Notes under the pieces: model-generated
Told to the model about the DNA's origin: nothing
Seen by the model: only the letters and a program-made list of their open reading frames with translations
Database searches by the model: none
Translations under genes and position numbers: made by a program
Part shown: piece after piece, positions 61,501 to 64,000 of the stretch
Position numbering within the stretch: position 1 is the first letter of the stretch
How the letters are laid out: each line of letters begins with the position of its first letter
NCBI RefSeq assembly: GCF_013376105.1
Contig: NZ_JAAMFM010000004.1
Coordinates: 152,368 to 216,367, forward strand
Origin: Arthrobacter wenxiniae
Lineage (GTDB): Bacteria; Actinomycetota; Actinomycetes; Actinomycetales; Micrococcaceae
Length of the DNA stretch: 64,000 nucleotides
Direction: 5' to 3'

Positions 61501-61571
61501 CAATCAGGCAGCGAACCACGGACTACGGATCGGTTCTGCCCCTTGCTGGTGCAGCCCAGGCGCGCTCATGA
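58503..61571 (+). CDS. fbiC: CofC-CofG-CofH triple fusion for coenzyme F420 synthesis (CofH half without radical-SAM cysteines)
   Basis: A 1022-residue fusion. Residues ~19-195 are a CofC/FbiD guanylyltransferase ([34 protein letters not shown]). After a Ser/Ala/Pro linker, residues ~225-660 are CofG, with the radical-SAM triad at Cys304, Cys308 and Cys311 (CRDRCHYC), [20 protein letters not shown] and GVDDWGG-like [20 protein letters not shown]. Residues ~675-1020 are CofH in overall pattern ([53 protein letters not shown]), but the expected CxxxCxxC after the RNI motif (residues 712-732) is replaced by a cysteine-free stretch. The ATG at 58503 has AGGAAGGA upstream. CofG should be active; CofH chemistry is doubtful. 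Confidence 0.92.
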   Translation: [1022 protein letters not shown]

Positions 61572-62416
61572 ATGGCTTCTGTGCGAATGAAACCATGTCC
61601 CTGGACGTAGATGGTGCCAAGGTGACGTGCCATCTTGGCGGCGCCGATCGGGAGGACTTGGATCCTGTCGTCCTGATTCACGGGATCGGTGGCAGCACGG
61701 CAGCGGATTTCGGCTTCATCTTTCCAATGCTCGCCCGCCACGGTCGCGTCATGTCAGTGGATTTCTGCCTTCCGGCACTCGGTGAACACGAGACCTTACG
61801 GCTCGAGCACGTGGCCAGGCAGGTCCGCGTTGCAATCGATGAAGTGTTGCCGGGCAGACAGGTCAGCATGGTCGGATACTCACTGGGGGCTGTCATCGCC
61901 GCAGCCGTTGCCGCATCACACCCGGCTCCCGGACGGCTTGTCCTAGTGTCCGGGTGGTTGAAGGCAGGCGCCAGCCACCGGATATTCAATGACCTCTGGC
62001 AACGGCTGCGTATCCTGGGGCCCACGGTTTTGAGCCGGTTCGCGAGGTTCTCTGCGCTGGGGACTTCGTTCCTCAACAGCAGCCCGTTGGAAGAACTTGA
62101 GGCAATGTCCCCGTTCAGCCCCGGTTTGTTCACAGACGCCCAGATTCGTCTGGCCGCGACGGTCGATCTCAGCGAAACCGCCGCACGTATCTGCATCCCG
62201 ACACTGGTGATCGGATGCTCCAACGACACGATCGCAGGCCGTGAGCAGGCCGAGGCCCTTGTCGGAGCCATCCCGGACGCCAGCTACGCCGAAGTTGAAA
62301 GCGGTCACGCGGTGGTTCTCGAACGGCCCGCTGAGTTGTTCAGTCTCATCGATGGATTCCTTTCCAGGCCACAGCGACAACTATCCGGATCCAACCGACA
62401 GGAGGCTGGTGCCTGA
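61568..62416 (+). CDS. Alpha/beta hydrolase
   Basis: A 282-residue alpha/beta hydrolase. The oxyanion region is VVLIHGIGGSTAADFGF, the nucleophile elbow is VGYSLGAVIAAAV (Ser), the acid is Asp in VIGCSNDTIAGREQ and the His is in EVESGHAVVLERP. It has no signal peptide. It starts at an ATG that overlaps the stop of the F420 fusion gene (ATGA) and ends one base into the start of the monooxygenase gene. Together with that monooxygenase it would fit an oxidise-then-hydrolyse pair, with an ester or lactone as the intermediate. The substrate cannot be read from sequence. Confidence 0.88.
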   Translation: MNGFCANETMSLDVDGAKVTCHLGGADREDLDPVVLIHGIGGSTAADFGFIFPMLARHGRVMSVDFCLPALGEHETLRLEHVARQVRVAIDEVLPGRQVSMVGYSLGAVIAAAVAASHPAPGRLVLVSGWLKAGASHRIFNDLWQRLRILGPTVLSRFARFSALGTSFLNSSPLEELEAMSPFSPGLFTDAQIRLAATVDLSETAARICIPTLVIGCSNDTIAGREQAEALVGAIPDASYAEVESGHAVVLERPAELFSLIDGFLSRPQRQLSGSNRQEAGA

Positions 62417-63987
62417 TGCCCAACGCGCTGACGATCCGGCGGCCTCATCCCATTGATCTTCCGGTGGTGGAAGTGGAAATCGTGATTGTCGGGGCCGGTT
62501 TCGGTGGTTTGGGGATGGGCATTCAACTGCTGCGCCAAGGAATCACATCTTTTGTCATTCTCGAACGAGCTGACGACGTCGGCGGAACTTGGCGCGACAA
62601 TGTTTACCCAGGTGTAGCATGCGATGTCCCCTCTCACTTGTACTCTTACTCCTTCCGTCCCAAACTAGACTGGTCCCACTTTTACGCGCGAGGCGCGGAG
62701 ATCCACGACTACCTTCGGGAATGTGTCCAGGAAGAGGGATTGAGGCCGCATCTTCGTATGCGCGCCGAGGCCTTGGAGATGAACTGGGACGACAGCAGCC
62801 TGCGGTGGCAGGTCCGAACTCCACAGGCCATTTACAGATGCGAGATGCTTGTAGTCTCTGCCGGCCGGCTCTCAGAGCCGCGCATTCCCGACATTCAGGG
62901 GCTAGAATCCTTCCCGGGACCGATCTTCCATTCCTCACGGTGGGATGAACACGCGGAACTGGCGGGAAAGTGCATCGGCGTGGTTGGTACCGGAGCTTCA
63001 GCAGTGCAGCTCGTGCCGCATCTCGCCGCCGTCGCGGAAGGCTTGGTGTTGTTTCAACGAAGCGCACCGTACGTGGTGCCCAGGTCAAACCGCAGCTACA
63101 GCGAAGCCGAGAAGCGCACCTTCCTACGACTCCCTGATTCCGCTGCCAGGTTGCGCTCACGGCTCTTCTGGAAGGCTGAAGCCGGATTCGCGGCCAGGGC
63201 AGAATCTCCAGAGCACATCGGGCGTCTGCGTGCTCAGGCCGTAGAACATCTTGAGCGGCAAATCGCCGATCCGGTCCTGCGCGCCCAGCTGGCCCCGGAC
63301 TACTCAATAGGTTGCAAGCGGGTCTTATTGTCAGATGATTTCTACCCTTCACTTTCATCGCCCGGCGTCGTCCTTGAACCGTCCCCCCTCGAACGTATCA
63401 ATGGCAGAACGGCCATAGCCGCAAACGGCGCCGAACATGACATTGATGTCTTGGTCCTCGCCACGGGATTCCAGGCGACAACGCCTCCGTTTGCCGAAAG
63501 AATCATGGGCAGCGCGGGGTTGAGGCTCTCAGAGCGGTGGAAAAATGGAATGGTTTCCTATGCATCAACCTCCGTCAGCGGTTTTCCCAATATGTTCATC
63601 ATCAACGGTCCAAATGCCAGTCTCGGGCATAACTCTGCCATATTCATGATTGAGGTTCAGGTCCGATACATACTCAAAGCCATCGAATACCTACACTCGA
63701 CGCCTTACCGAATGCTCGACGTCGACCGAGATGCAGAAGTCAAGTACGTTTTGGAACTTGACCATGTGGGCGCTGCCACGGTTTGGACACAAGGAGGATG
63801 CGATAGCTGGTATATCGATCCAGGGAGCCGTCGGCTAACCCTAATTTGGCCAGATTTCGCTTATGAATTTCAAAATCGCCTCAGCCAGTTCACACCGGCG
63901 GACTATCGGTTTAGATCCTTCGGCGATGCAGACAATTCGGCGCATCACGACGGCCCACTCCACATATACCGTACAGAAGTTCAGTAG
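62416..63987 (+). CDS. Flavin-containing / Baeyer-Villiger-type monooxygenase
   Basis: A 523-residue class B flavoprotein monooxygenase. The FAD motif is VIVGAGFGGLGMGIQLLRQG, followed by DVGGTWRDNVYPGVACDVPS and HLYSYSF. The Baeyer-Villiger fingerprint FxGxxxHxxxW(D/P) is present as FPGPIFHSSRWDEH, the NADPH motif is GVVGTGASAVQLVPHL, and DVLVLATGFQ closes the second fold. It would insert oxygen next to a ketone or oxidise a heteroatom. Its ATG overlaps the hydrolase TGA and has GGAGG nine bases upstream. The gene is complete and closes the operon in this window; 13 bp remain to the right edge. Confidence 0.9.
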   Translation: MPNALTIRRPHPIDLPVVEVEIVIVGAGFGGLGMGIQLLRQGITSFVILERADDVGGTWRDNVYPGVACDVPSHLYSYSFRPKLDWSHFYARGAEIHDYLRECVQEEGLRPHLRMRAEALEMNWDDSSLRWQVRTPQAIYRCEMLVVSAGRLSEPRIPDIQGLESFPGPIFHSSRWDEHAELAGKCIGVVGTGASAVQLVPHLAAVAEGLVLFQRSAPYVVPRSNRSYSEAEKRTFLRLPDSAARLRSRLFWKAEAGFAARAESPEHIGRLRAQAVEHLERQIADPVLRAQLAPDYSIGCKRVLLSDDFYPSLSSPGVVLEPSPLERINGRTAIAANGAEHDIDVLVLATGFQATTPPFAERIMGSAGLRLSERWKNGMVSYASTSVSGFPNMFIINGPNASLGHNSAIFMIEVQVRYILKAIEYLHSTPYRMLDVDRDAEVKYVLELDHVGAATVWTQGGCDSWYIDPGSRRLTLIWPDFAYEFQNRLSQFTPADYRFRSFGDADNSAHHDGPLHIYRTEVQ

Positions 63988-64000
63988 TGCCCCGTAGAGC

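Noticed and set aside
56739..61571. Frameshift or sequencing error as the reason for the missing CofH cysteines
   Set aside because: No Cys codon occurs in any forward frame in the expected stretch, and the frame before and after it matches the family, so an indel cannot explain the loss.
1..64000. CRISPR array
   Set aside because: No regularly spaced direct repeats of 25-40 bp were seen and no cas-like genes are present.
1..64000. Complete prophage or intact insertion sequence
   Set aside because: Only scraps of a resolvase, an ISL3-like transposase and tRNA 3' ends are visible; no phage structural genes, integrase or full transposase is present.

Overview
The window is high-G+C DNA from an actinobacterium, most likely a soil Micrococcaceae of the Arthrobacter/Paenarthrobacter/Pseudarthrobacter type. 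The basis is GTG/TTG starts behind GGAGG-like ribosome sites, dense operons with ATGA/GTGA overlaps, a trehalose/glycogen pair, FadR-, PucR- and LysR-type catabolic regulators, and an F420 module whose Fgd closely resembles the mycobacterial enzyme from memory. The genus is an inference. Apart from the left edge this is a catabolic accessory region with many decayed genes and no complete IS or phage.

Layout. 1-2540: treY (partial) and glgX. 2998-6280: a DUF488 protein, a decayed resolvase, an XRE-cupin regulator divergent from a thioredoxin-reductase-like flavoprotein, and a decayed methyltransferase. 6346-15335: a leftward operon with an MHS-type transporter, shikimate/quinate dehydrogenase, SDR, Gfo/Idh/MocA enzyme, a 53-codon ORF, a TIM-barrel isomerase-like protein, an aldo/keto reductase and a ketosteroid-dehydrogenase-like flavoprotein, with its LysR regulator upstream. 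15421-18384: a second such flavoprotein between two dead lysR fragments. 19468-27159: a LysR gene divergent from a protocatechuate 4,5-cleavage operon (ligJ, ligK, ligI, fused ligAB, ligC, an aldo/keto reductase, a binding-protein-like gene). 27629-31376: a scar zone with a shortened SDR, a flavoprotein pseudogene broken by an 11-bp duplication, two tRNA-3'-end-like fragments, intact glcD and a truncated MFS gene. 31459-41501: a FadR-type regulator with two palindromic operators in front of a PotABC-type transporter operon that also encodes two SDRs, an amidase, a deacetylase, a Tat lipoprotein binding protein and an isopropylmalate-dehydrogenase-like enzyme. It ends at a 16-bp-stem terminator.

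41712-63987 looks like one functional block. An omega-aminotransferase and an mmsA-type semialdehyde dehydrogenase (leftward) could consume beta-alanine. Two PucR regulators lie next to them, the second beside a dead mmsA copy. A 14.6-kb rightward operon then encodes an NCS1 permease, beta-ureidopropionase, dihydropyrimidinase, an F420-type luciferase-like oxidoreductase, an M20 carbamoylase, F420-dependent glucose-6-phosphate dehydrogenase (Fgd), CofD, CofE, a CofC-CofG-CofH triple fusion, an alpha/beta hydrolase and a Baeyer-Villiger-type monooxygenase. The ring-opening pathway therefore sits beside its own deazaflavin supply and reduction system.

The strongest candidate for something undescribed is this F420-coupled pyrimidine/hydantoin operon. 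Its F420 fusion protein is doubly odd: CofC is fused to FbiC, and the CofH half has lost the radical-SAM cysteines while the rest of the domain is conserved. The second candidate is the shikimate/quinate-type operon ending in a ring-desaturating flavoprotein, located near a protocatechuate ring-cleavage operon.
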